NCBI RefSeq assembly: GCF_005886105.2
Contig: NZ_PNCO02000001.1
Location: 3,828,501 to 3,892,500, forward strand
From: Pseudoalteromonas galatheae
GTDB taxonomy: Bacteria; Pseudomonadota; Gammaproteobacteria; Enterobacterales; Alteromonadaceae
Direction: 5' to 3'
DNA length: 64,000 nt
Part shown: positions 54,499-64,000 of the stretch, in pieces
How positions within the stretch are numbered: position 1 is the first letter of the stretch
Layout of the letters: every line of letters starts with the position of its first letter
Position numbers and translations under genes: made by a program
The notes under the pieces: model-generated
What the model was told of the DNA's origin: nothing
The model's database searches: none
Seen by the model: the letters and a program-made list of their open reading frames with translations, nothing else

Positions 54499-57333
54499 AT
54501 GAAATTATGGGGGCAACAAAAGCCATGGTCTGTGATTGTTTGTTGTCTGTTTCTTTCAAGTTCCTTTTGCGCCGACGCTGCGTTAAACAGTATTACATTT
54601 GCTGAACGTGTTGCGGAGGTAAAGCAAACCTCTGATTGGCAACAACAAAAGATCCTTGGAGCTGAGTTACTTGGTGAGCAAGGACTGGAAAAGGCTAGCA
54701 GAATTGATCTTTTGCTTAGCCTCGGTAAGTCTGCTTATCAACAGAATCATTTCAAAGATGCACTTACCTTTCTTAATCAGCTAGAACAGCTAACGCAACA
54801 GAATACATTGAGTGACAACCATTTTAATGCGGTAAAAGTCCAAGGTATTTGCTATTTTTATCTAGGCCATTATCAGCAGGCTATAGATTTTTATTCACGG
54901 GCATTGGCGTTGGCCAAGCAACGTAACGTCCCGATAGAAGTGGCGAATTTATATAGCAACTTAGGACTAGCCTACTTTAATAGCTTTACGCTCGATTTGG
55001 CATTGCAAAATTTTCTAAAAGCGGATGAGTTATATCAAGAGTTTGGTAATGCTCAAGATCATGCTGATATCCTTTTGAACATATCAGGTGTTTATATCCG
55101 TCAAGCTGCTTACGAAAAAGCGGAAGAGATGCTCCATGATGCGCTAAGCGCATTCGTCGAGTTAAACGATGAATATGGTGCGGCGCTGGCCCAAGCTGAC
55201 CTTGGGGTGCTGTACACGGAGACTAAGCGTCCAGCGCTTGCTAAAGCTTCTTATCAAGCGGCAATTGCTTATTATGAAACCCAGAATGATGTTCGTCATC
55301 TATCATTTGAATATGGCAACCTTGCTTTATTAAGTTATTCACAAAACCAATTAGAACTTGCCGAAAAAGAAGCAAACTTCGCGCTCTACTATGCCGAAAA
55401 GTCACAAAACCCTGCCAACCTTATGGAAGCTCAATTTATCTTGGCAAAGATTTTCTTTGCGCAAGGCAGACTGGATGAAGCTTTGACTAATGCAGAGCAT
55501 AGTTTAGCTGCAAGTCGAATAATGCATGAACAAAAGAGAGAGCGAAAGGCGCTTGGTTTGCTTGCCCTAATCGAAGCTGCACAAGGTAATATTAAGCGTG
55601 CAAGGGAGTATGACTCGCAAAATCAGGAAGCGCAAAACCGCATGATGAATGATGATATGCTCAAGCGTATGAATGACTATCGTGCTAAATATGAGGCCAG
55701 TGAGCTGACTCGTGAAGTTGAGATACTCAAGCAAGAGCAAAAGTTACAGTTATTAAAAGAAGAACAACGCAGTCAGTTACAGTTGTTGGGTGTTGTCATT
55801 GGGATATTAACTTTGCTAACTGCCTTCGCCTTATATCGACGCAAGGTCGAACAAAGAGCAAAACTGGAGTTGAGTCAAAAAGTCGCACTTAGAACATCCG
55901 AACTTCAACAAAAGGCGGATGAATTAAAGGCGGCTAACCGAGTTAAAAGCCAGTTTTTGGCAAATATGAGCCATGAAATACGAACGCCACTGACAACGGT
56001 GTTGGGTCATGCGGAAGACCTCCTAGTCGAACAAGACTTAAATGAGCAGGTGCAAGCGTCGGTTAAAACTATTTATAATCAGGGGCTACATTTAAGGGAT
56101 CTGGTCAACGATATTCTTGACCTTAGCAGGATAGAAGCTGAGCGTTTAGAGCTTGAATCCACAGAGTTTGCGGTTAGCAGCTTGCTTGCCGACTTATGCG
56201 ATATGTTCCAACAAAACATCCAGAGTAAGCAATTAGAATTCATCGTGAGTTCTCAAGTCAGATCAAATGCCTATGTTCGCCTCGATTACATCCGAGTAAA
56301 ACAAATACTGATAAATCTGCTCAGTAATGCCTTGAAGTTTACAGAAAAAGGCAGGATTGAATTAGCTGTATCTGAGACGCATCATGGCTTGTTGTTCACC
56401 GTTGAAGACACAGGTATCGGCATGAGTGAGCAACAGATTGGGCGAATATTTGAGAACTTTCAACAGGCCGACAACAGTATCACGAGGCGCTTTGGTGGGT
56501 CAGGATTGGGGCTAAGTCTATCTAGTCAATTGGCGCATATGATGAATGGTGAAATCAACGTACAAAGTGCCGTCGATCAAGGCAGCGTATTTTCCTTTAG
56601 TGTGCCTTGTACGGTATATCTCAACACCGAAAATGCTGAAGTTCAAATTCCACAATTAAAACAGCCACAGCTGTCGGGAAGTGTTCTGGTTGTTGAAGAC
56701 CATCCTGAAAATCGTCAATTGTTTTCACGTATGATAGAGCGTACTGGTGCGACGGTATGCGTAGCCGAAAATGGTGCAAGGGCAGTCGAACAGTGTCTGA
56801 GTGATTTTCCCGATTTAGTTTTGATGGACATTCAAATGCCTGGGATGGATGGTGTCGAGGCGCTGAGAATTATTCGTTCAGCAGGTTATATGGGGCCAAT
56901 TTATGCGCTCACGGCAAATGTGCTGACAGAAGAAGTCAAATCATATATTGATTCAGGATTCAATGGACATATTGGTAAGCCGATTAATAAAAATGAATTA
57001 TTAGGGGTCTTGAATACACATTTAACTCTTGAGTCTGAAGGAAAGCCATATGAGCTTAAGATCGATTTATCGGATTTGCGAGATAGCTTTTCAAATACCT
57101 TTGAGCAAGAGCGTTACTTATTAATTGACGCTTGGCAAAACAAAGACTTGGCTACACTTCAGAGTACATGCCATAAACTTGCTGGAGCTGCTTCAATGTT
57201 TGAATTTCCAGAACTTGCAAACATCGCAATAGAGTTTGAAAAAGTGCTAAAGCAGGGTTGTGAAGAGCAATTCCAATCTTTGTTTTTGGCGTTGTGCGAT
57301 CAACTAAAATCTCAAGAGTCTTTGGCCTCTTAA
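54499..57333 (+). CDS. TPR-sensor hybrid histidine kinase with receiver and HPt domains
   Basis: A 944-residue kinase. Signal peptide (about 10-28), periplasmic tetratricopeptide array (about 60-390; [60 protein letters not shown]), TM helix ([18 protein letters not shown], about 430-447), HisKA with His492 in [12 protein letters not shown], HATPase ([30 protein letters not shown]), receiver with Asp777 in [11 protein letters not shown] and HPt with His892 in [11 protein letters not shown]. All phosphorelay steps up to a separate response regulator are present. The signal is probably a protein or peptide binding the TPR array. It ends 4 bases into the convergent chemoreceptor gene. Confidence 0.94.
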   Translation: MKLWGQQKPWSVIVCCLFLSSSFCADAALNSITFAERVAEVKQTSDWQQQKILGAELLGEQGLEKASRIDLLLSLGKSAYQQNHFKDALTFLNQLEQLTQQNTLSDNHFNAVKVQGICYFYLGHYQQAIDFYSRALALAKQRNVPIEVANLYSNLGLAYFNSFTLDLALQNFLKADELYQEFGNAQDHADILLNISGVYIRQAAYEKAEEMLHDALSAFVELNDEYGAALAQADLGVLYTETKRPALAKASYQAAIAYYETQNDVRHLSFEYGNLALLSYSQNQLELAEKEANFALYYAEKSQNPANLMEAQFILAKIFFAQGRLDEALTNAEHSLAASRIMHEQKRERKALGLLALIEAAQGNIKRAREYDSQNQEAQNRMMNDDMLKRMNDYRAKYEASELTREVEILKQEQKLQLLKEEQRSQLQLLGVVIGILTLLTAFALYRRKVEQRAKLELSQKVALRTSELQQKADELKAANRVKSQFLANMSHEIRTPLTTVLGHAEDLLVEQDLNEQVQASVKTIYNQGLHLRDLVNDILDLSRIEAERLELESTEFAVSSLLADLCDMFQQNIQSKQLEFIVSSQVRSNAYVRLDYIRVKQILINLLSNALKFTEKGRIELAVSETHHGLLFTVEDTGIGMSEQQIGRIFENFQQADNSITRRFGGSGLGLSLSSQLAHMMNGEINVQSAVDQGSVFSFSVPCTVYLNTENAEVQIPQLKQPQLSGSVLVVEDHPENRQLFSRMIERTGATVCVAENGARAVEQCLSDFPDLVLMDIQMPGMDGVEALRIIRSAGYMGPIYALTANVLTEEVKSYIDSGFNGHIGKPINKNELLGVLNTHLTLESEGKPYELKIDLSDLRDSFSNTFEQERYLLIDAWQNKDLATLQSTCHKLAGAASMFEFPELANIAIEFEKVLKQGCEEQFQSLFLALCDQLKSQESLAS

Positions 57334-58592
57334 AAGAGCTCTATATCGTCGGAGTCATCCACCTTCAAATTGTCAGGTTGCGTATCATCACTGATAGATA
57401 TTCGGGAGCTATCTTTTCTGGTATCTAGTTCCGGTGTGTAGTCAGCGATTTTAAAAATAGACAGCTTTTCATGAATGCTTTGTGATAGGGCAATGAGATC
57501 ACGATTGGACACAGCTTGTATTTTCGTACTCGATAGGGCATCAGAGTTTAGATGAACCATTGACTCTATGCTCTCTTGAGCTGCGTCAGAAGCTTGTTTT
57601 TGCTCCCCAACTTGCTGATGAATATCATGAGACATTTGGTTGATAGAGAGCATCGAGTTTTCTATTTCATCAACTTCTTTTGTAGAAGCTTCGCTTAATT
57701 TTACTGTGTTATCTGTTTCTTCTAGCGCCGCTTGCATCAGCGCATAAACAGAATCAGTACCGGATTGTATTTTTCTAATAACCTGACTTACTTCTTTGGT
57801 TGATTGACTCGTTCGTGCTGCCAGATTACGCACCTCGTCGGCAACAACGGCGAAGCCTCGGCCAAGCTCTCCTGCTCGTGCGGCCTCAATTGCAGCATTC
57901 AGCGCCAGTAAGTTGGTTTGTTCCGCAATACCGTTAATCACTTCAAGTACTGAGCTAATCTCATTGCTGTCGGTTTTGAGGAGTTCTATTTGTTTACTGG
58001 TTTTTTTGATGTTATCCGCAAGTGTAAGCAGACTTTCTTGGCTTTTATCGGTGTCTAATCGGGTTTGTTTCACCGCCGTTGTAGCATTCTCTACCGATGC
58101 GTAGATCTGCTCTAAACTAGTATCCAGGCGCGCAGAAATCTCCAACATAGACTGTATTGAAGTCGCTAAGTATTCACCGTGAGTATGCTGTAGCGTCGCT
58201 TTTTGTGTCATGGATGCATAAGTATCTCTTAAGCTATCTGCCATAGGGTGAAGCCGCGAAGAGGAGGAGTAGACTTCGCTAATGATGTGTTCGATGACAG
58301 CAAAGCAATCATTCATTAGTAGGCAGGATTTAGAGATATTTTTATCTTGTTCGTTAAAGCGGTAGGTAAGGTCTACCCCACTGTCGGTGATAAAGTTTCG
58401 AACGAGATGTTCCATATGTTTTTCTGCAGAGGAAGCGCTTTTAAAACATATGAATTGCAATAACGCTCCTAGTGTTAATGTACCAGCTGCAGCAGCTATC
58501 TTAATCGCATCTGAGGAAATAAAAGTAATTGCAAGTGTTACAGAAGCCAAGTTAAACAGTGTGACAGCGGCAATAATACGACTCGGCTTCAT
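57330..58592 (-). CDS. Methyl-accepting chemotaxis protein without a sensor domain
   Basis: A 420-residue protein. Two adjacent helices ([20 protein letters not shown] and [19 protein letters not shown], residues about 4-50) are followed by a short linker and a full cytoplasmic signalling domain with the hairpin tip [37 protein letters not shown]. There is no sizeable periplasmic ligand domain and no C-terminal CheR-binding pentapeptide. Such receptors sense membrane or cytoplasmic cues. The stop overlaps that of the TPR kinase by 4 bases, tail to tail. Confidence 0.93.
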   Translation of the reverse strand: MKPSRIIAAVTLFNLASVTLAITFISSDAIKIAAAAGTLTLGALLQFICFKSASSAEKHMEHLVRNFITDSGVDLTYRFNEQDKNISKSCLLMNDCFAVIEHIISEVYSSSSRLHPMADSLRDTYASMTQKATLQHTHGEYLATSIQSMLEISARLDTSLEQIYASVENATTAVKQTRLDTDKSQESLLTLADNIKKTSKQIELLKTDSNEISSVLEVINGIAEQTNLLALNAAIEAARAGELGRGFAVVADEVRNLAARTSQSTKEVSQVIRKIQSGTDSVYALMQAALEETDNTVKLSEASTKEVDEIENSMLSINQMSHDIHQQVGEQKQASDAAQESIESMVHLNSDALSSTKIQAVSNRDLIALSQSIHEKLSIFKIADYTPELDTRKDSSRISISDDTQPDNLKVDDSDDIELF

Positions 58593-58680
58593 GTTACGTC
58601 CCTTGGTTCATTATTCAAATCTAGTTTAATTTTATTAGGTAGGTATAGAACAAAAACAGGTAGTTGGCGAACCTGAAATG

Positions 58681-58707
58681 CAAAAAGCCAGCATAAGCTG
58701 GCTTTTC
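58681..58707 (-). terminator. Intrinsic terminator of rho
   Basis: AAAAGCCAGC-TTAT-GCTGGCTTTT on the minus strand is a perfect 10-bp stem followed by TTG, 23 bases after the rho stop. Its symmetrical A/T flanks could also stop transcription from the left. Confidence 0.88.
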
Positions 58708-58729
58708 AATAACTAGACTCTAAGTCTAC

Positions 58730-59989
58730 TTACTTACGACGCATTGAGTCGAAAAACTCATCGTTTGTTTTGCTCATGGAAAGCTTATCAATAAGGAATT
58801 CCATCGCATCGATTTCACTCATTTCATGCACAATCTTACGCAAGATCCACATCTTTTGAAGCTCATCAGTCTTCGTCAGCAGTTCTTCACGACGAGTGCC
58901 TGAGCGGTTGAAGTCGATAGCTGGGAATACACGTTTCTCCGCGATCTTACGGTTTAGGTGTAGTTCCATGTTACCCGTACCTTTAAACTCTTCGTAGATA
59001 ACTTCATCCATCTTAGAGCCGGTATCGATAAGTGCTGTTGCAATGATGGTTAAGCTTCCGCCTTCCTCAACATTACGTGCGGCACCAAAGAAACGCTTTG
59101 GTTTGTGAAGAGCATTGGCATCAACACCACCGGTTAGTACTTTACCTGATGAAGGAATAACCGTGTTATATGCTCGGGCAAGACGTGTAATTGAGTCAAG
59201 TAGAATGATGACATCCTTCTTATGTTCAACTAAGCGTTTTGCTTTTTCGATAACCATTTCTGCTACCTGAACGTGGCGGTTGGCTGGTTCATCAAACGTA
59301 GAGGCAATAACTTCACCTTGAACAAGGCGCTGCATCTCAGTTACTTCTTCTGGACGTTCATCGATGAGTAGTACCATCAATGTTGCATCTGGGTTGTTGT
59401 ATGTGATGGACTGAGCAATGTTTTGTAGCAACATTGTCTTACCTGCTTTTGGCGGTGCAACGATAAGTGCACGCTGACCTTTACCAATTGGAGAAGCAAG
59501 GTCCAGTACTCGAGCGGTAATATCTTCTGTACTACCATTTCCTCGTTCCATCACCATACGCTCATTAGCATGAATAGGCGTTAAGTTTTCGAATAGGATT
59601 TTGGTACGTGAGTTTTCTGGCTTATCGAAGTTAACTTCATTAACTTTCAATAATGCAAAATATCTTTCGCCATCTTTTGGTGGTCTGATTAAACCACTGA
59701 TGGTATCACCGGTACGCAGGCTGAAACGTCTAATCTGGCTCGGGGAAACATAAATATCATCAGGACCAGCTAGGTAAGATGCTTCTGAAGAACGTAAAAA
59801 GCCGAAGCCATCTTGTAAAATTTCTAAAACACCGCCGCCGTATATATTTTCGCCGCTTTTCGCGTGCGCTTTCAAAATAGCAAAGATAATATCTTGTTTT
59901 CTTAAACGAGCTACGTTTTCAAGTCCCATGGACTCAGCAAGTTTTACAAGTTCATTGATTGACTTGTCTTTTAATTCGCGTAAATGCAT
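58730..59989 (-). CDS. rho: Transcription termination factor Rho
   Basis: A 419-residue hexameric RNA helicase. The N-terminus [20 protein letters not shown], the RNA-binding cold-shock fold ([20 protein letters not shown]), Walker [16 protein letters not shown], the Q-loop and R-loop ([20 protein letters not shown]) and the [12 protein letters not shown] end are as in E. coli Rho, at identical length. It lies downstream of trxA on the same strand with a 205-base leader that contains a strong hairpin. In E. coli rho autoregulates through its leader, which may hold here. Confidence 0.98.
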   Translation of the reverse strand: MHLRELKDKSINELVKLAESMGLENVARLRKQDIIFAILKAHAKSGENIYGGGVLEILQDGFGFLRSSEASYLAGPDDIYVSPSQIRRFSLRTGDTISGLIRPPKDGERYFALLKVNEVNFDKPENSRTKILFENLTPIHANERMVMERGNGSTEDITARVLDLASPIGKGQRALIVAPPKAGKTMLLQNIAQSITYNNPDATLMVLLIDERPEEVTEMQRLVQGEVIASTFDEPANRHVQVAEMVIEKAKRLVEHKKDVIILLDSITRLARAYNTVIPSSGKVLTGGVDANALHKPKRFFGAARNVEEGGSLTIIATALIDTGSKMDEVIYEEFKGTGNMELHLNRKIAEKRVFPAIDFNRSGTRREELLTKTDELQKMWILRKIVHEMSEIDAMEFLIDKLSMSKTNDEFFDSMRRK

Positions 59990-60155
59990 ATTGGTGGGTT
60001 CTTTATTACAGTTGTCATTCTCGTTAGTTTCACGAGAGAGGTTGATTTGATAAAGCTTAAAGGTTTGTGGCTTTATAAGTTAGCAGCTAGGCGTCGGGTC
60101 GTCCAGTGTTTATACAAATTTTATTCTATTAAAAATGATATAGATCAGGCCTACA

Positions 60156-60177
60156 TCTGCGGCAATTATGCCGCAGA
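60156..60177 (-). promoter_or_regulatory. Hairpin in the trxA-rho intergenic leader
   Basis: TCTGCGGCA-TAAT-TGCCGCAGA on the minus strand is a perfect 9-bp stem, 18 bases after the trxA stop and 166 bases before the rho start. No T run follows. A second inverted repeat, AACAACCT/AGGTTGTT, surrounds the trxA stop at 60184-60206. They may protect the trxA mRNA end or take part in rho leader control. Confidence 0.55.
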
Positions 60178-60194
60178 GTGTGTAACAACCTGAA

Positions 60195-60521
60195 TTATAG
60201 GTTGTTTTCTAGGAACTCAACAAGTTGAGTCTTAGATAAAGCACCAACTTTAGTTGCCGCTACAGCACCATCTTTAAATAGTAACAGTGTTGGAATGCCA
60301 CGGATACCGTACTTAGGTGGAGTACCAGCGTTTTGATCGATATTTAGTTTACCGATCGCTACGCGGTCACCGTGTGATTCTGCAACTTCATCAAGGATAG
60401 GCGCAATCATTTTACAAGGGCCACACCATTCTGCCCAGAAATCTACTAGTACAGGCTTGTCAGATTTAATTACGTCAGCTTCAAAGCTGTCATCAGTTAG
60501 TTGGATAATTTTGTCGCTCAT
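60195..60521 (-). CDS. trxA: Thioredoxin 1
   Basis: A 108-residue thioredoxin with the redox motif [13 protein letters not shown] (residues about 29-41) and cis-proline segment [14 protein letters not shown]. It matches E. coli TrxA closely in length and sequence and reduces protein disulfides using thioredoxin reductase. It precedes rho on the minus strand and is divergent from rhlB, as in E. coli. Confidence 0.98.
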   Translation of the reverse strand: MSDKIIQLTDDSFEADVIKSDKPVLVDFWAEWCGPCKMIAPILDEVAESHGDRVAIGKLNIDQNAGTPPKYGIRGIPTLLLFKDGAVAATKVGALSKTQLVEFLENNL

Positions 60522-60612
60522 TACGCTCTCCGTTAGAATTAGGCGAAATATTTAATGCGTATTTAAACACTCTTGTTTCTTATTGCAAGTTTAAACGTTA
60601 TGCTTTATTGCT

Positions 60613-61893
60613 ATGACTAAGACACATTTGACCAATAAAAAATTCAACGACTTTGCTTTAGCACCGGAAGTGGTCGCCGGTTTACAGGAAAATGGCTTCG
60701 AATTTTGTACGCCAATCCAAGCAAAGTGTATACCTTACATCTGTGAAGGCCGCGATATCGCGGGCCAGGCACAAACTGGTACGGGCAAAACTCTTGCGTT
60801 TTTGACCGCGACCTGTCATCGCCTATTGCAGACCAAAAAGGATAAAAAAACGCAACCTCGTGCAATTATTATGGCACCGACTCGAGAGTTGGCTATCCAA
60901 ATACATAAGGACGCGCAAGTCATTGCGCCACGTTGTGATCTTAAGCTTGCCCTAGTATATGGTGGCGAAGATTACGAAAAACAACGGGCTCAACTGGAAA
61001 AAGGCGCGGATATACTAATCGGAACGACTGGACGTTTAATCGATTTTTATAAGCAGGGTGCTTATAACCTCAATGATATCGAAGTGGTTGTGCTAGATGA
61101 AGCAGACCGAATGTTTGATTTAGGTTTTATCAAAGACATTCGCTATTTGTTCAATCGTATGCCAGGTCGTGAAGAGCGATTAAATCTATTATTTTCTGCA
61201 ACATTGTCATACAGAGTGCAAGAGTTAGCATTCGAACACATGACCAATCCTATTCATGTACAAATTGAGCCGGATGTTAAAACGGGCAAACGTATTCAAG
61301 AAGAGCTATTTCATCCGTCAACAGAGGACAAAATACCTTTACTGTTGACTTTGATTGAGGAAGAGTGGCCAGAGAAGGCAATTATTTTTGCTAATACTAA
61401 GCACAGTTGTGAAAACGTATATGAATGGCTGAAAGCGGATGGCCACCGTGCAGGCTTGCTTACTGGAGATGTGAACCAAAAGAAACGTCAATCAATTCTA
61501 GCGCAGTTTACGCGTGGCGATGTTGATTTACTGGTTGCGACGGATGTTGCAGCGCGAGGTTTACATATTCCTGAAGTAAGTCACGTGTTCAACTTTGATT
61601 TGCCGGATGACAGAGAAGACTACGTTCATCGTATTGGCCGGACAGGCCGAGCTGGTGCGTCTGGGCATGCGATTAGTTTCGCATGTGAACAATATGCCTA
61701 TAATCTGCATGAGATAGAGGAATACATAGAACATGCAATTCCTGTTTCTCATTATGATAAAACAGCACTATTGACCGATTTGCGTGCACCGCAAGTAAAT
61801 AAACGTCGTCATTCAGGTCATGGCAATAGTAGTAACAAACAACGTGGTGGTGGTCGCCGAACAGGTGGCTATAGGAAACCACAATCCAAGTAA
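60613..61893 (+). CDS. rhlB: ATP-dependent RNA helicase RhlB
   Basis: A 426-residue DEAD-box helicase of the RNA degradosome. Q motif ([13 protein letters not shown]), Walker [25 protein letters not shown] box in [22 protein letters not shown], and [13 protein letters not shown]. The C-terminal 35 residues are basic and Gly/Arg/Ser-rich ([20 protein letters not shown]), an RNA-binding tail. It is divergent from trxA and followed by gppA after 52 bases, matching the conserved rho-trxA-rhlB-gppA order. Confidence 0.97.
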   Translation: MTKTHLTNKKFNDFALAPEVVAGLQENGFEFCTPIQAKCIPYICEGRDIAGQAQTGTGKTLAFLTATCHRLLQTKKDKKTQPRAIIMAPTRELAIQIHKDAQVIAPRCDLKLALVYGGEDYEKQRAQLEKGADILIGTTGRLIDFYKQGAYNLNDIEVVVLDEADRMFDLGFIKDIRYLFNRMPGREERLNLLFSATLSYRVQELAFEHMTNPIHVQIEPDVKTGKRIQEELFHPSTEDKIPLLLTLIEEEWPEKAIIFANTKHSCENVYEWLKADGHRAGLLTGDVNQKKRQSILAQFTRGDVDLLVATDVAARGLHIPEVSHVFNFDLPDDREDYVHRIGRTGRAGASGHAISFACEQYAYNLHEIEEYIEHAIPVSHYDKTALLTDLRAPQVNKRRHSGHGNSSNKQRGGGRRTGGYRKPQSK

Positions 61894-61945
61894 ACTTGGA
61901 GTGTAAAGTAGTAAGCGCTTAAAGCGATTTGTTGAGGTTTTAAAA

Positions 61946-63454
61946 GTGGCAAAGACTGCTTCGAAGGAAGATATTTACGCTGTAATAGACTTAGGTTCTA
62001 ACAGCTTTCATATGTTGATCGCGAAACATATGGCAGGCGGTATTCACACAATCGGCCGTGTGAAAAGGAAGGTGCGGTTGGCATCTGGGCTTAATGACCA
62101 AAATGAATTGTCGCTTGAAGCGATGCAAAGAGGGTGGGAATGCCTGGCTTTGTTCGCAGAGCGCTTACAAGATATCCCCAAGCAAAACGTCAGTATTGTC
62201 GCGACAGCGACATTGCGTTTGGCTACTAATGCTCACACATTTATCGAAAAAGCGGAGCAGATCCTTAATCATCAGGTAAATGTGATAAGTGGGGAAGTGG
62301 AAGCAAAAACCATTTATAAAGGTGTCGCTCACACATCTGCCTGTCAAGGTAAGCAACTCGTTATTGATATCGGTGGCGCGAGTACCGAAGTCGTGATCGG
62401 AAAAGGCTTTGATGCCTTACTGTATAAAAGCTTAAATATGGGCTGTGTGACATACCTAGATAGGTATTTCAGCGATGGCCTATTAAGTCTCGAAAATTTT
62501 GACACTGCAGAGCAGGCTGCAAAGCAGGTAATACAGCCTATTCAAGCCAAATATAAAAAGCTTGGCTGGGAGTTAGCTATTGGCGCGTCTGGTACTGTTC
62601 AAGCCATTCAGGAAATTTTCGCTGCGATGGGCGAGAATGAACAACTGACGCTAAACAAGTTGGAAGAAGTAAAGCTTAAGGCAATTGAATGTGAAACGGT
62701 GGCTGCGCTAACTTTACCTGGGTTAATTGAAGAGCGCCGTTTAGTCTTTGTATCGGGCCTGGCAATTTTGATTGCACTATTCAAATCATTGGGTATTCAA
62801 TCTATGGGTCTTGCCGGTGGCGCACTTCGTGAGGGTGTACTTTATAGTATGATCCCTGACTTTCAGGCTGTTGATATCTGTCAGCGCACATTGGATGGTT
62901 TCACTCAGCGTTATCATGTTGATGCCGAGCAGGCGCTGCGAGTATACGAAGTGGTGTCTGATATTATCGCCCAAGTGTCATCGAGCTGGGGTCTGGATGA
63001 ACAAACGAGTTTTCACTTGGCAAAGGCAATCGCATCTCTTCATGAAATAGGCTTACTGATTGACTATAAACAGTACCACAGACACAGCGGCTATATATTG
63101 GCGAATACTTCGATGCCTGGATATAGCAAAGCGCAAAAAGATATTATCGTTGCTATCGTTAAAAATCACAGAGCCGACCTTGTTGCCAAAGACTTTGATC
63201 GATTAGGTTGTCACTTTGAATTCGCTAAGCTGTTATGCGTTGTAGTTCGACTTGGTGTTTTGCTATCTATGCGTAGAAAAGACGATGTTCTACCTAAAGT
63301 AACAGTTCAAGCTAACAATGAAGAGAAAAAGTCCCTGACTATGCAAATGCCCGATCCTTGGCTATCTCTTCACCCATTGATGTTAGCGGAGCTCGTTCAA
63401 GAAGCGGCTTACCTATCAAAATTCGGTTGGGAATTAAAAATAGAGCGCATTTAG
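61946..63454 (+). CDS. gppA: Exopolyphosphatase / guanosine pentaphosphatase
   Basis: A 502-residue member of the Ppx/GppA family of the actin-like ATPase fold. Motifs: YAVIDLGSNSFHMLIAKH (residues about 11-28), VATATLRLATNAHTF, VISGEVEAKTIYKGVAH and LVIDIGGASTEVVIGKG. A C-terminal HD-like helical domain follows residue 310. GppA converts pppGpp to ppGpp, and the family also cleaves polyphosphate; location after rhlB favours GppA. The start is GTG 61946 with GAGG upstream. A terminator overlaps its stop codon. Confidence 0.92.
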   Translation: MAKTASKEDIYAVIDLGSNSFHMLIAKHMAGGIHTIGRVKRKVRLASGLNDQNELSLEAMQRGWECLALFAERLQDIPKQNVSIVATATLRLATNAHTFIEKAEQILNHQVNVISGEVEAKTIYKGVAHTSACQGKQLVIDIGGASTEVVIGKGFDALLYKSLNMGCVTYLDRYFSDGLLSLENFDTAEQAAKQVIQPIQAKYKKLGWELAIGASGTVQAIQEIFAAMGENEQLTLNKLEEVKLKAIECETVAALTLPGLIEERRLVFVSGLAILIALFKSLGIQSMGLAGGALREGVLYSMIPDFQAVDICQRTLDGFTQRYHVDAEQALRVYEVVSDIIAQVSSSWGLDEQTSFHLAKAIASLHEIGLLIDYKQYHRHSGYILANTSMPGYSKAQKDIIVAIVKNHRADLVAKDFDRLGCHFEFAKLLCVVVRLGVLLSMRRKDDVLPKVTVQANNEEKKSLTMQMPDPWLSLHPLMLAELVQEAAYLSKFGWELKIERI

Positions 63455-63468
63455 CGCTCTTTTTGTTT
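63442..63468 (+). terminator. Intrinsic terminator overlapping the gppA stop codon
   Basis: AGAGCGC-ATTTA-GCGCTCT is followed by TTTTTGTTTG. The TAG stop lies in the loop and right arm, so the last codons (Glu-Arg-Ile) form the left arm. It insulates gppA from the rRNA promoters. Confidence 0.9.
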
Positions 63469-63547
63469 GTAAAACATGCAAAAATAACTGTCTTAGAGTG
63501 ATTTCTATCCAAACGATCTGTTTTTCGCAATTTTTTTAAAAAAAGGG

Positions 63548-63575
63548 TTGCACTAAAATCGGATCGCCCTATAAT
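63548..63575 (+). promoter_or_regulatory. rRNA operon promoter P1
   Basis: TTGCAC and TATAAT with a 16-base spacer, preceded by an A/T tract (TTTTTTTAAAAAAA at 63532-63545) that fits an UP element. The start region GCGACCC is GC-rich, as in stringently controlled rRNA promoters. Confidence 0.85.
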
Positions 63576-63682
63576 GCGACCCACTGACACGGGGCGCTAC
63601 GCTGAAAAGCAAAGCAGCAGCGAGTTAGCGTCAAGTAAAACTTAAGTTCGAAACTTCTGCTAAAGAAATTAAAAATTAAGTG

Positions 63683-63710
63683 TTGACAAAAAATCGGGAA
63701 TGCTTAGAAT
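63683..63710 (+). promoter_or_regulatory. rRNA operon promoter P2
   Basis: TTGACA and TAGAAT with a 16-base spacer, about 135 bases after P1, matching the usual tandem P1/P2 layout. The start would lie near 63718. Confidence 0.85.
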
Positions 63711-63720
63711 GCACATCCCT

Positions 63721-63780
63721 CGAAACAACGAAATGTTTCGAAATGTTCTTTAAAAATATGAAGCAATCATCTGTGTGGGC
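63721..63780 (+). promoter_or_regulatory. rRNA antitermination leader (boxB, boxA, boxC)
   Basis: A boxB-like hairpin CGAAACA-ACGAAA-TGTTTCG (63721-63740) is followed by boxA TGTTCTTTAAAAA (63744-63756) and boxC-like TGTGTGGGC (63772-63780). The order and sequences agree with E. coli rrn leaders that load the Nus/SuhB antitermination complex. Confidence 0.85.
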
Positions 63781-63965
63781 ACTCGTACAGATTGAGTTCT
63801 AACAGCAGATTCTAGTTCGCTAGATGACGCAAACAAATTTAGAGTCTCAATTGAACTGAGTGACCAACAGAATAAACATAGTTTATTCAGCACAGTCAAT
63901 TCGATACCGAAAGGTATCAAAATCAGAATTCAATGAGCATGAAACTTAGGTTTCAAAAAAACTTT

Positions 63966-64000
63966 TAATTGAAGAGTTTGATCATGGCTCAGATTGAACG
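63966..64000 (+). rRNA. rrs: 16S rRNA, 5' end only
   Basis: TAATTGAAGAGTTTGATCAT and the following GGCTCAGATTGAACG are the universal start of bacterial 16S rRNA. Only about 35 bases lie inside the window; the gene continues to the right. The exact mature 5' end may be 63966-63968. Confidence 0.97.

Noticed and set aside
1..64000. Prophage, insertion sequence, integron or transposon
   Set aside because: No transposase, integrase other than XerC, phage structural gene, long terminal repeat or target duplication was seen. XerC sits in its conserved core operon. The serine tRNA pair has no integrase next to it.

Overview
The window looks like the chromosome of a marine gammaproteobacterium of the order Alteromonadales, most likely Pseudoalteromonas. 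This is inferred from gene order and protein families, not from a search. The signs are the rho-trxA-rhlB-gppA block leading into an rRNA operon, the lptM-lysA-dapF-DUF484-xerC-yigB block divergent from cyaY, hemC-hemDX-hemY, ubiD-fre, the folM-folE-folX cluster, and many two-component and cyclic-di-GMP proteins. I see no prophage, insertion sequence, integron or CRISPR array; it reads as ordinary core chromosome with small accessory modules between conserved blocks.

Region by region. 0-5.6 kb: a partial FemAB-like (DUF482) acyltransferase overlapped by a secreted alpha/beta hydrolase; an Lrp/AsnC regulator divergent from a two-gene unit encoding an indoleamine-dioxygenase/PrnB-superfamily protein and a kynureninase-like PLP enzyme; then a metallo-beta-lactamase-fold protein. 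5.7-6.6 kb: two tandem serine tRNAs (GCT, TGA) with a clear promoter and terminator, and a 48-codon small ORF. 6.6-13.5 kb: lipid kinase, EamA exporter with divergent MocR regulator, DUF2884 protein, small charged protein, cytochrome c', DUF2721, thioredoxin-fold lipoprotein and YqaA. 13.5-16.9 kb: tetrahydromonapterin genes folM-folE-folX, nadE and yceH. 16.9-24 kb: a large hybrid histidine kinase, a penicillin-acylase-family enzyme and a diguanylate cyclase. 24-30.8 kb: a GNAT-nitrilase fusion coupled to a Gdx/SugE exporter, another EamA protein, MAPEG, a pseudouridine synthase, DUF6482, an RfbD-like reductase and an unrecognised secreted protein.

30.8-43.2 kb: POT peptide transporter, the lysine/recombinase operon, cyaY, an esterase, a DUF2914 protein carrying fourteen perfect GAAACA repeats, and heme genes with hemD fused to hemX. 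43.2-47.1 kb: adenosine deaminase, CBS protein, fre and ubiD. 47.4-58.6 kb: a PAS-GGDEF-EAL protein, SEL1 protein, M28 peptidase, DbpA helicase, DnaJ-related protein, a TPR hybrid kinase and a chemoreceptor. 58.7-64 kb: rho, trxA, rhlB, gppA, then two strong rRNA promoters, boxB/boxA/boxC and the first bases of 16S rRNA.

Several genes form likely functional sets: the dioxygenase/kynureninase pair (an indole-ring-opening route of unknown substrate), folM/E/X (reduced monapterin cofactor), the C-N hydrolase fusion with a guanidinium-type exporter, and hemC-DX-Y for tetrapyrrole synthesis. The best candidate for something under-described is the Lrp-dioxygenase-kynureninase-like module at 2.0-4.9 kb; the GNAT-nitrilase/Gdx pair is second.
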